Positions 27,929 through 36,731 of a stretch of 64,000 nt of DNA are shown one piece after another (positions within the stretch are counted from its first letter, which is position 1; each line of letters opens with the position of its first letter). This DNA is from Candidatus Babelota bacterium (GTDB lineage: Bacteria > Babelota > Babeliae > Babelales > Babelaceae). The notes beneath the pieces were generated by a model that saw nothing but the letters and a program-made list of their open reading frames with translations, searched no databases and was not told where the DNA came from. A program made the position numbers and the translations under genes. The DNA is taken from the NCBI GenBank assembly GCA_023379005.1, contig JAMCTG010000001.1, positions 17,521 through 81,520 on the forward strand. The letters run 5' to 3'.

Positions 27929-28913
27929 ATATATTGCTTGTGTTGCTGCAAGTTCTGGCGGGCATATTATCCCAACCCTGACTCTGGCTCAAGATTTTTT
28001 AGCTAGAAACCCTGACCATAAAATTTTATTATTTTCTACATCAAAAGATCTGGATAAAAAAATTATTGATCAATATAGCTGTATCTCACGATATGAATTT
28101 TTGAATTTCAATAAACAGCCTGGAATTTTTAACAAAATAAATTTTTTAACTTCTTTTTTTCCAAACTTTTGGCAAAGCCTTAAGATTTTAAAAAAAACTA
28201 AACCAAGCGAAATAATTTGTACGGGTGGTTACATTTGTATTCCAGTTGGCGTAGCCGCATGGTTGTTAAAAATTCCTGTAAATATTTTTGAACTAAATGC
28301 GATTCCAGGAAAAACTAATAAATTATTATCGTATTTTGCAAGCGACATTTATATAATTTTTGAAAATGCTTCAAAAAGTTTTAGATCTTTAAATTGTAAA
28401 TTAGTTGAATACCCAGTTCGTTTTAATTCCAAAAATATTATTGAACAAAAAGAAGCAATTTTAGGTTTAAATTTAGATCCTGCAAAAAAAACAGTTTTGA
28501 TACTCGGTGGCTCTCAAGGATCAATATTTCTGAACCAATTAATTAAAAAAATTTTTGATCAAAATTTATATAACGATTTTCAAATAATTCATCAGACAGG
28601 CAAAAATGATTGTGCGCAAATGCAAGAATTTTTCGATAGCAAGAATATAAAATCTATAGTTTTTGATTATCATCATGACCTATCAAAATATTATTGTGCA
28701 GCAGACTTAATAATCTGTAGAGCTGGCGCAGGAACTTTATTCGAAATAAAATTTTTCAATAAAAAAGCTGCAGTTATTCCGCTTGAGACTAACAAAAACG
28801 ATCATCAACTTTATAATGCTTTGGCAATGCAAAACGCCCATTCACAAAATTTTAAATGCATCAGACAACATGAAGCATTTGAAAAATTAAATGAGATTTT
28901 AGAAAATCTTTAA
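27915..28913 (+). CDS. murG: UDP-GlcNAc:lipid I N-acetylglucosaminyltransferase
   Basis: 332 residues of GT-B fold. The N-terminal domain has ASSGGHIIPTLTLA and ICTGGYICIPVGVAAWLLKIP with ELNAIPGKTNK. The C-terminal domain has LILGGSQGS and the donor-binding RAGAGTLFEI---KKAAVIPLE, then NDHQLYNA. It adds GlcNAc to lipid I to make lipid II at the inner membrane. The family normally has G-x-GGH; here the first loop is ASSGGH. Somewhat short (E. coli 355). It is the last gene of the DUF721-TPR-murG operon. Confidence 0.94.
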   Translation: MDQNKYIACVAASSGGHIIPTLTLAQDFLARNPDHKILLFSTSKDLDKKIIDQYSCISRYEFLNFNKQPGIFNKINFLTSFFPNFWQSLKILKKTKPSEIICTGGYICIPVGVAAWLLKIPVNIFELNAIPGKTNKLLSYFASDIYIIFENASKSFRSLNCKLVEYPVRFNSKNIIEQKEAILGLNLDPAKKTVLILGGSQGSIFLNQLIKKIFDQNLYNDFQIIHQTGKNDCAQMQEFFDSKNIKSIVFDYHHDLSKYYCAADLIICRAGAGTLFEIKFFNKKAAVIPLETNKNDHQLYNALAMQNAHSQNFKCIRQHEAFEKLNEILENL

Positions 28914-28997
28914 CTCAAGCCCATCCCAATATTAATTATTAGAAAATAAGACATTTCAATGAAATTAAGCCTATTTTTAAACAAAACTTATCATTCA

Positions 28998-29027
28998 TTG
29001 ACTATTAGTAAATCTATTTGCTAAAAT
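28998..29027 (+). promoter_or_regulatory. Predicted promoter upstream of the ankyrin gene pair
   Basis: TTGACT, an 18-nt spacer, TAAAAT, with a predicted start about 20 nt before the ATG at 29055. It lies in the 141-nt gap after murG, which suggests that the ankyrin pair has its own transcription. Confidence 0.4.
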
Positions 29028-29054
29028 TAAAATAGTTCAAAAAAAGAATGTAAT

Positions 29055-29858
29055 ATGATAAAAAATCTGTTTTATTTAACGATCTTATTTGCTACAAATT
29101 TATTCACGATGCAACCTGCTCAATTTATATATTGGTCGCAACTACCTCCAGAAATGCGCAAAGAGGCAATGAAGCACCTATTTGTTCTTAAAGATAAAAG
29201 TATAGAAAGTTTAATAGAAAGTTATAAAAAATTTCTTAAATTATCAAAAACTGTAGATAAGCAATATTTAGAGAAATTAACTGATTCTTATCAACGCTTC
29301 ATAAAAAAACACTTTACTGAAGAAGAATTTCAAAATTTAAATCTAGAGATAATTAATTCTCTTAAACCTTTAAGTATTATTAAAATACCAAGAAACTTGG
29401 ATCTGTTAGTCAGATTATTAGCATTTTTAGGCAAATTAGACATTACAATTACAGATGATAGAAAAATTACAATGCTGATGGGTGCTGCTAGATTGAATTT
29501 GAAAAATCTAGCAGATGCATTAATTAAAGCAGGTACTGATATTAATGCAAAAGATGAAGATGGCAAAACAGCTCTGATATGGGCTAGTGGTGTTGGGCAT
29601 GATAAAATGGTAGAGCTATTAATTAAAGCTAAAGCAAATCTTAATGAAATAGACTCAACTGAAAGAAATGCTCTTATGTCTTTAATTGCTAATAGTGGTC
29701 CATATCAACATCATACAGATGCAGCAAAATTATTAATCGATGCAAAAATTGATCTTAGCGCAAAAGATAAATTTGGATGGACTGCACTAATGTTGGCACA
29801 AATGAGATCTGAAAAAGAAATCGTAGATATGCTTTTGCAAGCAGGAGCTAAGGAGTAA
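29055..29858 (+). CDS. Exported ankyrin-repeat protein with an LP-motif N-terminal domain
   Basis: 267 residues: a signal peptide (MIKNLFYLTILFATNLFTM), an N-terminal helical domain starting YWSQLPPEMRKEAMKHL, and about four ankyrin repeats from residue 135 to the end (GADINAKDEDGKTALIWAS-like units; LIKAGTDINAKDEDGKTALI, LLIKAKANLNEIDS, LLIDAKIDLSAKDKFGWTAL). The LPxEM---AM-HL segment resembles the first helix of F-box domains. Its paralogue follows 2 nt downstream. A host-directed or envelope protein-binding role is plausible but unproven. Confidence 0.85.
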   Translation: MIKNLFYLTILFATNLFTMQPAQFIYWSQLPPEMRKEAMKHLFVLKDKSIESLIESYKKFLKLSKTVDKQYLEKLTDSYQRFIKKHFTEEEFQNLNLEIINSLKPLSIIKIPRNLDLLVRLLAFLGKLDITITDDRKITMLMGAARLNLKNLADALIKAGTDINAKDEDGKTALIWASGVGHDKMVELLIKAKANLNEIDSTERNALMSLIANSGPYQHHTDAAKLLIDAKIDLSAKDKFGWTALMLAQMRSEKEIVDMLLQAGAKE

Positions 29859-29860
29859 GT

Positions 29861-30451
29861 ATGAAAAAATTGTTTTATTTAATGACAATTACTCTTAGCC
29901 AAAACTTATTGGCAATGGAATCTTTTCCAGAAAAACAGGAAAGACAATTGCCGGCAAGTATCAGATATGAAGTTATGTCATATCTCGGACCAATAAGGCT
30001 TGATCCAAAAGAAATTGAAAAAAGTCTAATAAAAAGCTATGAACAATATCATAATGCAAGAGCAAGGGCACCTCAATACTTGCGAAGTTATGTCACACAT
30101 GTTTATAAAAAATTATTGCTAAATAATTTAACACAAGACGATTTTAAAAGATTAAATCAATATATTTTTAAAGAAATACAAAACAAACAAATATCTGAAG
30201 ATTTATATTCATTACTCGATTTACTAAAGCAATTAAACAAACTTAATGTTAAAGCAACAGATGATGGTGGGAATACCCTTCTTATGTGGGCAAGTATATA
30301 TGGTCATGAACGCATAGTAAGATTATTAATTGACGCAGGAGCAGATTTTAATGCAAAAGATGATAGTAATGTCAGTGTTCTTATGTGGGCAAAAATTGGC
30401 GGATTTCCTAAAATAGAAAAATTGTTAATTGATGCTGGAGCAACAGAATAA
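29861..30451 (+). CDS. Exported ankyrin-repeat protein (paralogue of the preceding gene)
   Basis: 196 residues with signal peptide (MKKLFYLMTITLSQNLLAM), an N-terminal helical domain opening QLPASIRYEVMSYLGPI, and two C-terminal ankyrin repeats (DDGGNTLLMWASIYGHERIV and DDSNVSVLMWAKIGGFPKI). The layout, the LP motif and the spacing match the preceding protein, with two repeats fewer, so this is a tandem duplicate that has gained or lost repeats. The ATG follows GGAG and the genes are 2 nt apart. Confidence 0.83.
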   Translation: MKKLFYLMTITLSQNLLAMESFPEKQERQLPASIRYEVMSYLGPIRLDPKEIEKSLIKSYEQYHNARARAPQYLRSYVTHVYKKLLLNNLTQDDFKRLNQYIFKEIQNKQISEDLYSLLDLLKQLNKLNVKATDDGGNTLLMWASIYGHERIVRLLIDAGADFNAKDDSNVSVLMWAKIGGFPKIEKLLIDAGATE

Positions 30452-30458
30452 AACATCT

Positions 30459-32354
30459 TTAAACTAAAATTGGAAATGCATTTTCATCATTTTCTGTAAC
30501 AATCTGCCCAGTCTTTTCGTGAATATAGATTGTTGTCAATCTTGGATCGTAATTAAAACTTTCTTTTTTAACTTCAATTTTATTATTAAATTCAAGCCAA
30601 ATTGGCAATGCTGTTCTTGTTGCATAAACTTCATTTCCTAATGCGCCATTATCATCGGAACCTATATATACTGCTGTAGTAATTTTTTTGGTTGATCCTA
30701 CAAACCAGCAAGTTCTAGCATCGTTAGTGGTTCCAGTTTTGCCAATGCTATCACTTTGTATCCATTTTTCCGGGACAATTTTCTTCAATCTTTCCATACT
30801 TGCAGAAAGTACTTTTGCAACTTTGCTGCTTGTTCTAGAATCAATTGCTTCTCTTTTTACAAATTGTTCTTTCCAAATTTTTTTGCCTAGCTGATCTTTT
30901 ATCCATAAAACCATGACTGGTTTTACATATTTTCCATTATTTGCAAACACATTAAACATTGCAGACGCCTGAATTAATGTAGTATCTATGCAGCCGAGAG
31001 CAAGTGAAGGATATTTATTTGAAATATTTTCGATTCCAAATTTCTTTGCCAATTCTGTAACTTTTTCACTTCCCACATTTAAAAGAGTTTTTACCGCAAC
31101 AATGTTATTAGACTTAGATAATGCATAAGCTAAAGTCATTTCCCCTTCAAATTTATGGTTAAAATTTTTGGGCGCATATTGATGATTTTCATAAGCAAAA
31201 ATTGTTTCTTCATCAATATCTGTATGAGCAAAACTTATCCCCTTTTCAATTGCTGCTGCATAAATTACAGGTTTAAAAATGGAACCCATTTGTCTTTTTG
31301 CATTTAATGCGCGATTAAAATAAGAAAAATTTTCTGCTCCACCAACAATTGCCTTAATATTTCCAGAATCTGTTTCTAAAGCAATTAGACCGCCATCTAT
31401 TTCGCATTTTAAAATTTTTTGTTGACGTGCACAATGGCGAGAAAAAATCTGCTGACCTTCTTTTTGTGCATTACTATTAATAGTAGTCTGAATTACATAA
31501 CCGTCAGTATACAATTGTTTTTTGCCTACAATAGATTCAAGAAAATTTCTTAAGGTTTCTTTTAAGCAAAGATTTTCATTTTTATCTGGTAATTGAATAA
31601 TTAATTGATTATTTTTTGTATTGGAATATTGGTCATTATTTATGTAACCAAGTTTATTCATAGAATATAAAACAACATTTCTTCTTTTTTCGGTGGCATT
31701 TGTATCTCTTAATGGGCAATAATATTGCGGATTTTTTACAATGGCCGCCAAAGTTGCTGCTTCATCGACTGAAATATCTCTAACACTTTTTCCCCAAAAT
31801 CTTTGGCTTGCTGCTTCTACTCCATAAATTCCGTAACCAAAGCAAATATGGTTTAAATAACGTTCCATGATTTGATATTTTGTAAACTGTTTTTCTAAAA
31901 TTAATGCTAAAAATTGCTCTTTAATTTTTCTTTTAAAACTTTTTTTTGAATCGTAAAAAATTAATTTAACAAGTTGTTGGGTAATTGTACTTGCGCCTTG
32001 CACAATTTTTCTATTATAAAGATTTATCAATGTAGAGCGTAAAATTCCTTTAAATGAAATTCCTCCATGATTAAAAAAATTATGGTCCTCTGCAGAAATA
32101 AATGCATCAATTAAATGTTTAGGCATTTCATTAATTGTAACAACTTCCCTTTTGTCTATTGCAAAACGCATCAATTCTTTGCCTTCATCATCTAGAACAA
32201 TGCTTGGCTTTCCCGGGTTATAATATTCAAGATTAGAAAAATCGACCCAAGGATAATTTGAAAGATAAAAAATAGAACCAATCAAAAAACTTGAAGATAA
32301 AAAGAAAAAAGTAAAAAAGTAAAATGAGAATTTAATAAGATAATTTTTAAGCAC
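30459..32354 (-). CDS. Bifunctional penicillin-binding protein 1A-type (glycosyltransferase/transpeptidase)
   Basis: 631 residues. An N-terminal membrane anchor (12-32) is followed by a GT51 domain with catalytic Glu in SAEDHNFFNHGG (E89) and the GASTITQQLVK and YLNHICFGYGIYGVEAAS motifs. The transpeptidase domain has S358-I-F-K361, S415-N-N417 and K539-T-G541. It polymerises lipid II and cross-links peptides. It is shorter than E. coli PBP1A (850) and lacks the extra OB-like insert. Both active sites look intact, so beta-lactam-sensitive wall synthesis is expected. Confidence 0.95.
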   Translation of the reverse strand: MLKNYLIKFSFYFFTFFFLSSSFLIGSIFYLSNYPWVDFSNLEYYNPGKPSIVLDDEGKELMRFAIDKREVVTINEMPKHLIDAFISAEDHNFFNHGGISFKGILRSTLINLYNRKIVQGASTITQQLVKLIFYDSKKSFKRKIKEQFLALILEKQFTKYQIMERYLNHICFGYGIYGVEAASQRFWGKSVRDISVDEAATLAAIVKNPQYYCPLRDTNATEKRRNVVLYSMNKLGYINNDQYSNTKNNQLIIQLPDKNENLCLKETLRNFLESIVGKKQLYTDGYVIQTTINSNAQKEGQQIFSRHCARQQKILKCEIDGGLIALETDSGNIKAIVGGAENFSYFNRALNAKRQMGSIFKPVIYAAAIEKGISFAHTDIDEETIFAYENHQYAPKNFNHKFEGEMTLAYALSKSNNIVAVKTLLNVGSEKVTELAKKFGIENISNKYPSLALGCIDTTLIQASAMFNVFANNGKYVKPVMVLWIKDQLGKKIWKEQFVKREAIDSRTSSKVAKVLSASMERLKKIVPEKWIQSDSIGKTGTTNDARTCWFVGSTKKITTAVYIGSDDNGALGNEVYATRTALPIWLEFNNKIEVKKESFNYDPRLTTIYIHEKTGQIVTENDENAFPILV

Positions 32355-32378
32355 TTTTTTAAAAACCTACGGTTTTAC

Positions 32379-32454
32379 ATCTCTCGATACAACCCTAGCT
32401 ATGCTCAGGATACCCGTCTTTGCTTAAAGCTTCGCCGAGGCGTGCTCGAGATGA
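32379..32454. repeat. Dispersed palindromic repeat copy
   Basis: The stretch upstream of the PBP gene begins CATCTCTCGATACAACCCT and contains CTTTGCTTAAAGCTTCGCC and GTGCTCGAGATGA. The same words (CTCTCGATACA, CTTCGCTAAAGC-like, CTCGAGATGA) recur at 48.77-48.91 kb and 61.78-61.93 kb. Noncoding. Confidence 0.7.
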
Positions 32455-32552
32455 ATAATTACATGGACAATTTTTTTATTGAATGATTTTGAAAATTTTA
32501 ATATGCACGTATATTATTATGCATGAGCTCTATTATAACAAATTTATAAAAA

Positions 32553-32996
32553 ATGATGAATTTAGCATTATATTATTTATTTAACCTAAGCGCTTTTTTC
32601 TTGATTCTCATTGCGGATTTATGTTTTTATCATCTAAATATAATGTCTCTAGTCAAGATAGCCTTTTTTAGCAATATTTTAACATGCGAAAATAAACTAA
32701 AAAATTTGTTTTTGTTAGTTATGATTATTTTGCAATCTATAATTTTTTTTACAAATACAAATCAAGTTTTATTAAGCTTACTACCTCTAATTTTGGTTAT
32801 TCATTTAATAAAAAATAATGTGCATTTATCAAAATTGATTATTTATCTTTTTACATTTGCTTGTTTAATTGCAGACAATCTATTAAATAGTTATTTTTTA
32901 GGACACAGCATACTGATTTTCAATTGGACATTTTTACAATTTTTAGTTAATTTAATATTAGTATATTTAATTACACAAATGTCTATCTTAAGGTAA
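32553..32996 (+). CDS. Multi-pass membrane protein of unknown function
   Basis: 147 residues, almost entirely hydrophobic, with four to five membrane helices, and no signature I can name. Size and topology are compatible with MreD-type shape proteins, but no diagnostic motif supports that. Its final codons and TAA lie inside the P1 helix of the RNase P RNA that follows, so the mRNA end and the RNA gene overlap by about 14 nt. Confidence 0.6.
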   Translation: MMNLALYYLFNLSAFFLILIADLCFYHLNIMSLVKIAFFSNILTCENKLKNLFLLVMIILQSIIFFTNTNQVLLSLLPLILVIHLIKNNVHLSKLIIYLFTFACLIADNLLNSYFLGHSILIFNWTFLQFLVNLILVYLITQMSILR

Positions 32997-33397
32997 TCTA
33001 GGCAATCGCCGGTCATTTCCAAAAAATTGAAATGCCCAGAGGAAAGTCCGAACTCCTGACGAATAAGGCACCTCAGAAATTGAGGGGGGTGAAAACCCAT
33101 GGAAAGTGCCACAGAAAATAACCGCCAATAAAATCCCATTTTTTGGAATAAAATCCTTTAAGTGGGGTCCCCGGAAAAGGGCGGAGCCTTTCTGGGGTGG
33201 TAAGGCTGAAAATGTGCGGTAAGAGCGCACAATATATTGTAGAGATATAATGTATGGGCAAACCCTGCCTGGAGCAAGACAAAGTAAACATGTCCGGTAT
33301 TTCGTCCCGATTTAAACATGTGGGTATGTCGCATAGATAAATGGTTGCCACCTTTTATTAGGAAACAGAATTCGGCTTATTGATTGCCTTAAGATAG
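32983..33397 (+). ncRNA. rnpB: RNase P RNA
   Basis: The catalytic RNA of RNase P. Conserved segments are readable: GAGGAAAGTCCG (33039-33050), ACAGAAAATAACCGCC (P4 region), GGTAAGGCTGAAA, GGTAAGAGCGCAC, GATAAATGGTTGCC and the terminal ACAGAATTCGGCTTAT. P2 pairs GGCAATC (33001-33007) with GGTTGCC. P1 is a 16-bp helix, 32983-32998 with 33382-33397, containing one U-G pair. The P1 5' strand overlaps the last codons of the upstream gene. It matures the tRNAs at 12-13 kb. Confidence 0.95.
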
Positions 33398-33413
33398 TCA
33401 CCTTGGTTTGAAC

Positions 33414-34139
33414 ATGAAACAATATTTACAACGCTTCCTATGGTTTAGTCCATTTCTTTTGTTTATCTTTGGATATCTTCTTACTCGTTCAATTTTTCAT
33501 GTAAATTCAATTAAAACCCCATCAATTACAGGTTTATCTTTGGATTCTGCCACCAAAATATTGTCCGAAAAAAACTTAAATTTAAGAATTTTATGTGAAA
33601 AAGAAGACAAGTATTTGGAAGAAGGCACAATTTTAAACCAAACACCAATCCCTGACGCCAAAATTAAGCCAAATCAGGCCCTTTTTGTCACTATTACGAA
33701 AAAGCCTAATTTAACCTGTCCCAAGGTTGAAGGGCTAACAGATAAAGAGGCTATTGAGGCTTTAAATGGCTTAAATCTTAAATATAAGGCCTATCATATA
33801 GAATCCATATATCCTATCGGCTATTGCTTTGGCCAGAGCCCTAAAAATGGCCTAATTCTTGAAAATCTGCAGAATTCGTTAATGGTTCTTTATATATCAA
33901 AAAAGGTCAAAAAAATGGGTATTTTGCCCAATTTTAAGGGTAAATTAATAGATGAAATCAAGTCGCTATTAGAAGAGAATAGACTCAATTTTAAGATATT
34001 CCATCAAAAAGGTCCTATTCCTGAAGACCATACCTGTAAAAACTGTCTTATAGTCGACCAAAGACCCCTAGCCGGTTCTTTTATAGATATAGGCAATCCC
34101 CCTCAAATATACCTGATAGCCAATATTCAGCCTGAATAA
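33414..34139 (+). CDS. Membrane-anchored PASTA-domain protein
   Basis: About 241 residues: an N-terminal membrane anchor (WFSPFLLFIFGYLL) and three PASTA repeats (about 36-100, 103-170 and 172-240), each with the PxxxGLxxxxAxxxL core and a Q-x-P turn (NQTPIPDAK, GQSPKNG, DQRPLAG). PASTA domains bind peptidoglycan or lipid II fragments and usually sit on Ser/Thr kinases or PBPs; here they stand alone after a single anchor. The ATG is chosen over a TTG two codons earlier. It begins 16 nt after rnpB. Confidence 0.9.
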   Translation: MKQYLQRFLWFSPFLLFIFGYLLTRSIFHVNSIKTPSITGLSLDSATKILSEKNLNLRILCEKEDKYLEEGTILNQTPIPDAKIKPNQALFVTITKKPNLTCPKVEGLTDKEAIEALNGLNLKYKAYHIESIYPIGYCFGQSPKNGLILENLQNSLMVLYISKKVKKMGILPNFKGKLIDEIKSLLEENRLNFKIFHQKGPIPEDHTCKNCLIVDQRPLAGSFIDIGNPPQIYLIANIQPE

Positions 34140-34172
34140 TCAGGAGAGCAATTATCACATCAACTTTTCAAT

Positions 34173-34200
34173 TTGACAATTTATCTATATGCTCTATACT
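34173..34200 (+). promoter_or_regulatory. Consensus-like promoter for the small exported-protein array
   Basis: TTGACA, a 16-nt spacer, TATACT, predicting initiation near 34207, about 35 nt before the first ATG of the array. With the promoter at 35.8 kb (TTGACA-16-TATAAT) it shows the same 16-nt spacing. Confidence 0.7.
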
Positions 34201-34241
34201 TAAATCATAGATAAAAAACCACTATAAATGGGGGTTAAAAA

Positions 34242-34619
34242 ATGAAAAAGTTATTATTATCATTATTATTGATTGCTGGATTTATACAACCCGCACATGC
34301 AGGTATTATGGATACGCTGAATCAAAAAGCTGAAATTGTTAATGGCTGCATAGATAAACTTTTACCTAAAACTTTAGGTTATTGGGCAATGGCTTTAGGT
34401 GGCTGTGCTGTAGCTGGCAAGTCAACATTATGCTTATACGATTCTTATAAAAAATTAGAAAAACACACAAAGACAAATAGACAAAATTCTGAACCTAAAA
34501 AATTAGTAAAAATTGATACAAGGCCATATTCAGAAAACTGCCTTAAATCAGGTATTGGTATTGGTGCTGGTCTAACTGCGAGTATTTTAGGTATCTATTT
34601 AATAGTTAAGAATTCCTAA
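34242..34619 (+). CDS. Small exported membrane protein, first of the array
   Basis: 125 residues: signal peptide ending PAHA at 20, a hydrophobic Gly/Ala/Cys segment (YWAMALGGCAVAGKSTLCLY), a short basic linker and a second hydrophobic helix (GIGIGAGLTASILGIYLIV) at the C-terminus. This signal peptide, TM, charged loop, TM layout recurs through the array. A good GGGG-type Shine-Dalgarno lies before the ATG. Function unknown. The topology would place a hairpin in the inner or a host-derived membrane. Confidence 0.75.
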   Translation: MKKLLLSLLLIAGFIQPAHAGIMDTLNQKAEIVNGCIDKLLPKTLGYWAMALGGCAVAGKSTLCLYDSYKKLEKHTKTNRQNSEPKKLVKIDTRPYSENCLKSGIGIGAGLTASILGIYLIVKNS

Positions 34620-34632
34620 TTAAGGGGTTATT

Positions 34633-34971
34633 ATGAAATTTTTAAATAAAATATTTTTAGCTTCAGGACTAGTTGCAATTACTATGCAACCAGTTAAAGC
34701 ATTAGATTTAAAAGAATTAAAAGACCCTGCTTGCAAGATTGTTGGAACATCAGCATTTTTTGGTGCTGTGTGTTGTGGATTTACAAGTTTTATTAAAGCA
34801 GGTAATGCCGCTATTTATAGATTTGCAGACAAAAAATCAGTATCAAAATTGTTAAATGGAGAAGGGAAATATTCACTTCCATTTAAAATTAACTTTGGTG
34901 AAGCAGTTGGTTTTGCAGCATTGTCATATGGTTTATATAAATTATCAATGAATTGCTTAAAGACAGCATAA
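34633..34971 (+). CDS. Small exported membrane protein (array; pair with 38.18 kb)
   Basis: 112 residues, signal peptide ending MQPVKA, then a hydrophobic Cys-containing segment (SAFFGAVCCGFTSFIKAG) and a C-terminal helix (NFGEAVGFAALSYGLYKLS). It is clearly paralogous to the gene at 38183: both share MKF-NKIF, MQPVKA, FGAVCCG / YGAVCCG and NFGEAV. AAGGGG precedes the ATG. Function unknown. Confidence 0.75.
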   Translation: MKFLNKIFLASGLVAITMQPVKALDLKELKDPACKIVGTSAFFGAVCCGFTSFIKAGNAAIYRFADKKSVSKLLNGEGKYSLPFKINFGEAVGFAALSYGLYKLSMNCLKTA

Positions 34972-34995
34972 ATTTAAGAATAAATGGAGATTATT

Positions 34996-35343
34996 ATGAA
35001 AAAATTATTATTACTGGCTTTAACTTTTTTAAGTTTTATACCAGCTCAAAGTACTAAATTTTACTGGATTGGTGGACCTGAAGAAGCAGGTCAATATAAA
35101 GTAGTAGGCTCTATAGGCTTAGCAGTTAGCGCAGCTTATATTGTAGGGTCTTCTATACTTTATAGAGATCATATCGATCATAAATATGAAACTGATATGA
35201 AAGCAGTAGTTAATCCTAATAATATAGCACAAGCTCAATCATCTCAAACATCGCATAGAATTGGTACTAGAATTGGTTATGGGTTTGCATTTATAACCGG
35301 TTCAATGTTCATATTTGGTAAATATTTAGAGAGCAAAAAATAA
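34996..35343 (+). CDS. Small exported membrane protein (array)
   Basis: 115 residues from the ATG that follows the AAATGGAGATTATT leader (a longer reading would start inside the Shine-Dalgarno). Signal peptide (MKKLLLLALTFLSFIPAQS), then two hydrophobic helices (VVGSIGLAVSAAYIVGSSIL and IGYGFAFITGSMFIFGKYL) flanking a polar Asn/Gln loop. Function unknown. Confidence 0.73.
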   Translation: MKKLLLLALTFLSFIPAQSTKFYWIGGPEEAGQYKVVGSIGLAVSAAYIVGSSILYRDHIDHKYETDMKAVVNPNNIAQAQSSQTSHRIGTRIGYGFAFITGSMFIFGKYLESKK

Positions 35344-35362
35344 TTTATAAATGGAGATTATT

Positions 35363-35701
35363 ATGAAAAAGTTATTATTATCAACTCTTTTAATTTTAGG
35401 TTTTTTACCAACAACACAATGTTCAGCTAAAGATTATTTGGCTGGGATAGGTTGTGGAATCGTTGGAGTAGCGGCTATTGCATATGGTATAAAACAGATA
35501 AAAAAGGGATTCAAAGCACACGAAGATTTAAAAAGCCCATATTTAGGTCTATTTTTAACAACTATTGAAGAAAAAAATGCTCAAAAACAAGACTTAATAC
35601 AAAAAAGAACAGCTAAATATACTTTAGGTTTTGTAACTATGTTCTTGGGTGCCGATGCATTATATATGGCCAAAAATTTCATAAGCAGCAAAACAGTTTA
35701 A
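35363..35701 (+). CDS. Small exported membrane protein (array)
   Basis: 112 residues after the AAATGGAGATTATT leader. Signal peptide (MKKLLLSTLLILGFLPTTQC), hydrophobic Gly-rich helix (YLAGIGCGIVGVAAIAYGI), a basic loop, and a second helix (YTLGFVTMFLGADALYMA). It closes the first sub-cluster; a 155-nt gap with a new promoter follows. Function unknown. Confidence 0.73.
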   Translation: MKKLLLSTLLILGFLPTTQCSAKDYLAGIGCGIVGVAAIAYGIKQIKKGFKAHEDLKSPYLGLFLTTIEEKNAQKQDLIQKRTAKYTLGFVTMFLGADALYMAKNFISSKTV

Positions 35702-35801
35702 AATATAGGCTTTTATCTAACTCTGGATTAAAGTCATATTTACAAATCCTTTATAGATCAGGGTAAATCAATATAAATTTTCTATTTGTAAATCTGCTCA
35801 A

Positions 35802-35829
35802 TTGACAAATTTTACAGGTTTCGTATAAT
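35802..35829 (+). promoter_or_regulatory. Perfect-consensus promoter inside the array
   Basis: TTGACA, 16-nt spacer, TATAAT: both hexamers match the sigma70 consensus exactly, in a genome region otherwise without such sequences. Predicted start near 35836, about 33 nt before the ATG at 35869. It should drive strong constitutive expression of the second sub-cluster. Confidence 0.8.
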
Positions 35830-35868
35830 AAAGATAATGGTTTAAAGTCCATTCATATGGAGGTTATT

Positions 35869-36339
35869 ATGAATAAATACTTGTTAACCGTATTGACTAT
35901 TTTCACTGCAAATTGCGTTGCTATGCAAGTTCCTGCAAATGGTTATATGAACTTGGCTACTCCTTTTAGTGCCAATGTTTCTATTTCACCATCAACAAAT
36001 GGTCAAAACAACAAGAAAAAAACATTCAAAGAATTAGTTCACAATTTATCAATACAAACTGCTAAAAGTGTTGGTTATACTGTAGCTTGCGGATTTTTCA
36101 CAGCTGCAGCAAGGAAAATGTATTCTGACTATCAGTCAGCTGCAACAACTTCATTAAGCAATTTAACATCTGCAAATATAGGTAACGCTTTAAAGCAAGC
36201 ATCTAATTCTACTTTTTATGGTGCTGCTGCGATAGCTGCGACTTTTTTTAGTTATAAATATGGTTACTATGCATTCAGATCATTAGGTTCTGGAATTAGT
36301 GCTTTTTTCATTGATATCGAAGAAAAACCTAAGAAGTAA
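35869..36339 (+). CDS. Small exported membrane protein (array)
   Basis: 156 residues after a TGGAGGTTATT leader. Signal peptide ends NCVAM, followed by a Ser/Thr/Asn-rich stretch, a hydrophobic helix (SVGYTVACGFFTAAARKMY), a second one (FYGAAAIAATFFSYKYGYYAF) and an acidic tail (IDIEEKPKK). It is the first gene behind a perfect-consensus promoter, so it is likely abundant. Function unknown. Confidence 0.75.
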   Translation: MNKYLLTVLTIFTANCVAMQVPANGYMNLATPFSANVSISPSTNGQNNKKKTFKELVHNLSIQTAKSVGYTVACGFFTAAARKMYSDYQSAATTSLSNLTSANIGNALKQASNSTFYGAAAIAATFFSYKYGYYAFRSLGSGISAFFIDIEEKPKK

Positions 36340-36341
36340 TC

Positions 36342-36731
36342 ATGCAAACAGTAAGAAATAATTTAATAAGAATATTACGTCTTACTACATTAGGCATTGG
36401 ATTATCATTGTTGGTATGCACTGGTTATTTTTACAACAAATTTAATCAGGCATATCAGACTTGTAGTGTATTCCAAGATGAAGACAATAAATTCTCACGA
36501 GTTATGTTTTCAATCTGTGATAACACTACAAAAGCAATTGATGCAATTTCCAGAAATTTACCAGAAAAATATCATACAAATACTAACAAGAAATTTATTA
36601 TAAAAACTCTGGAAGAAGTATCAAATGAAGTTTATCCGGTGCTTAAATATATAGCGATGAGTATTGTATCATTAATTACTGCTTTACTTAGCTTGGTATG
36701 TTGGGCTTTGTTAAGGAGATTTAAATGTTAA
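36342..36731 (+). CDS. Small two-TM protein (array)
   Basis: 129 residues. Unlike its neighbours it has no cleavable-looking signal peptide: an N-terminal membrane helix (TLGIGLSLLVCTGYFY), a polar middle, and a C-terminal helix (YIAMSIVSLITALLSLVCWALL) before RRFKC. That arrangement would leave the middle outside the cytoplasm and both ends inside. It starts 2 nt after the previous stop and overlaps the next (frameshifted) gene by 7 nt. Function unknown. Confidence 0.7.
   Translation: MQTVRNNLIRILRLTTLGIGLSLLVCTGYFYNKFNQAYQTCSVFQDEDNKFSRVMFSICDNTTKAIDAISRNLPEKYHTNTNKKFIIKTLEEVSNEVYPVLKYIAMSIVSLITALLSLVCWALLRRFKC

Noticed and set aside
32553..32996. MreD assignment for the small membrane protein.
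   Set aside because: Size and topology fit but no diagnostic residues and no mreB/mreC neighbours.
32891..33351. Three overlapping minus-strand ORFs of 80-92 codons.
   Set aside because: They lie entirely within or across the RNase P RNA gene and have no protein features.
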